From: Moritella sp. PE36
GTDB taxonomy: Bacteria; Pseudomonadota; Gammaproteobacteria; Enterobacterales; Moritellaceae
Direction of reading: 5' to 3'
Assembly: GCF_000170855.1 (NCBI RefSeq)
Contig: NZ_ABCQ01000017.1
Span: 1-64,000 of the forward strand
Length of the DNA stretch: 64,000 nt
A program made the position numbers and the translations under genes. Positions 63,786-64,000 of the stretch are shown in pieces. A model generated the notes under the pieces. The model saw nothing but the letters and a program-made list of their open reading frames with translations, was not told the origin of the DNA and searched no databases. Position 1 is the first letter of the stretch; every line of letters begins with the position of its first letter.

Positions 63786-64000
63786 ATGCGTTTTAAATTA
63801 TTCAGCATTATATTGCTCGCTTTAAGCCCAATGAGCAGTTTTGCAAGCGGTTGGCTATTTGGCATGCATAATGACGTGATCTCAGATGAAGATGGTAACT
63901 ATACCAATGCAGTTTTCATTAACTACACTGCAGAAGCACCAGCTTTAAATAATCAGTTTTGGCAAGCATTAACGGCCTTTGATCCTAACGCACTTAAATA
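63786..64000 (+). CDS. LpxR-like lipid A deacylase family protein, cut by window edge
   Basis: The first 71 residues are present. A signal peptide (LFSIILLALSPMSSFA) ends near residue 20, then GWLFGMHNDVISDEDGNYTN and AVFINYTAEAP follow. The N-D-x-x-x-x-x-D-x-x-Y-T-N pattern is typical of LpxR (DUF2219) outer-membrane proteins, which remove the 3'-acyloxyacyl chain from lipid A in a calcium-dependent way. AAAGGA precedes the ATG. The call rests on the N-terminus only. Confidence 0.6.
   Translation, partial: MRFKLFSIILLALSPMSSFASGWLFGMHNDVISDEDGNYTNAVFINYTAEAPALNNQFWQALTAFDPNALK

Noticed and set aside
1-64000. CRISPR array, tRNA, rRNA or prophage
   Set aside because: No regularly spaced identical repeats, no clover-leaf or rRNA sequence and no phage structural or integrase genes were seen on reading both strands. 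Weak tRNA-like folds cannot be excluded without a scan.

Overview
The window looks like chromosomal DNA of a marine gammaproteobacterium of the Moritella / Psychromonas / Shewanella / Vibrio neighbourhood. The base composition is AT-leaning. The ycgB-fadR-nhaB-dsbB gene order is the enterobacterial/vibrio-type order. HrpA, EfpL (YeiP), GlpT, UraA and PpnP are gammaproteobacterial in character. Many paralogous GGDEF, GNAT and LysE-type genes are present, as is common in such genomes. Moritella is my best guess, but it is an inference from protein character and not the result of a search. I see no rRNA, tRNA or CRISPR array.

Layout. 1-6430 is an accessory-looking stretch of single genes in mixed orientation: GST end, LysE exporter, AraC regulator, HAD phosphatase, GNAT, second AraC, SRPBCC protein. 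Its long intergenic gaps carry a degenerate dispersed repeat built around a 24-bp palindrome. 6580-9800 holds an orphan betaine-type binding protein, a MITE-like hairpin element and ETF-ubiquinone oxidoreductase. 9900-14400 is the glycerol block glpF-glpK and glpD, which works with glpT at 46888. 14900-23200 has two membrane diguanylate cyclases, a DASS carboxylate transporter broken by a frameshift, efpL, an HD phosphohydrolase and a GNAT. 23280-31660 is another mixed stretch: HEPN-like protein, GST, LysE exporter, acyltransferase, TauE, an HPP/TetR divergent pair with a double palindromic operator, LysR, a truncated ceramidase-like gene, a DSD1-family PLP enzyme and a GNAT. 31900-42400 contains a 26-residue Cys/Gly microprotein, a coupled pair (unknown protein plus CAP lipoprotein), TraB/GumN, a Crp/Fnr-FetB pair, uraA, dodecin-GFA, an SGNH hydrolase, an alpha/beta hydrolase and a SulA-like gene followed by a GGDEF response regulator. 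42475-64000 is mostly conserved core: hrpA, glpT, CBS protein, leuC-leuD plus an unusual LeuA-family synthase, the yeaG-yeaH-ycgB stress operon, fadR, nhaB, dsbB, a DUF1244 protein, ppnP, an outer-membrane barrel protein and the start of an LpxR-like gene.

How the parts work together. Glycerol enters by GlpF, is phosphorylated by GlpK and oxidised by GlpD. GlpT brings in glycerol-3-phosphate. GlpR-like half-sites lie upstream of glpF, glpD and glpT. ETF-QO feeds electrons from acyl-CoA dehydrogenases into the quinone pool, and FadR at 58 kb would control fatty-acid genes. YeaG kinase, YeaH and SpoVR/YcgB form the known co-transcribed stress/starvation set.

The most interesting leads are: (1) the SulA-like gene with a degenerate LexA box, followed by a GGDEF response regulator whose receiver lacks the phospho-acceptor aspartate; (2) the Cys/Gly microprotein; (3) the palindromic repeat family in the first 6 kb; (4) the double palindromic operator of the HPP/TetR pair; (5) the leuCD-linked, Bacteroidetes-like isopropylmalate synthase without leuB. 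I did not find one clear new multi-gene defence or biosynthetic system.
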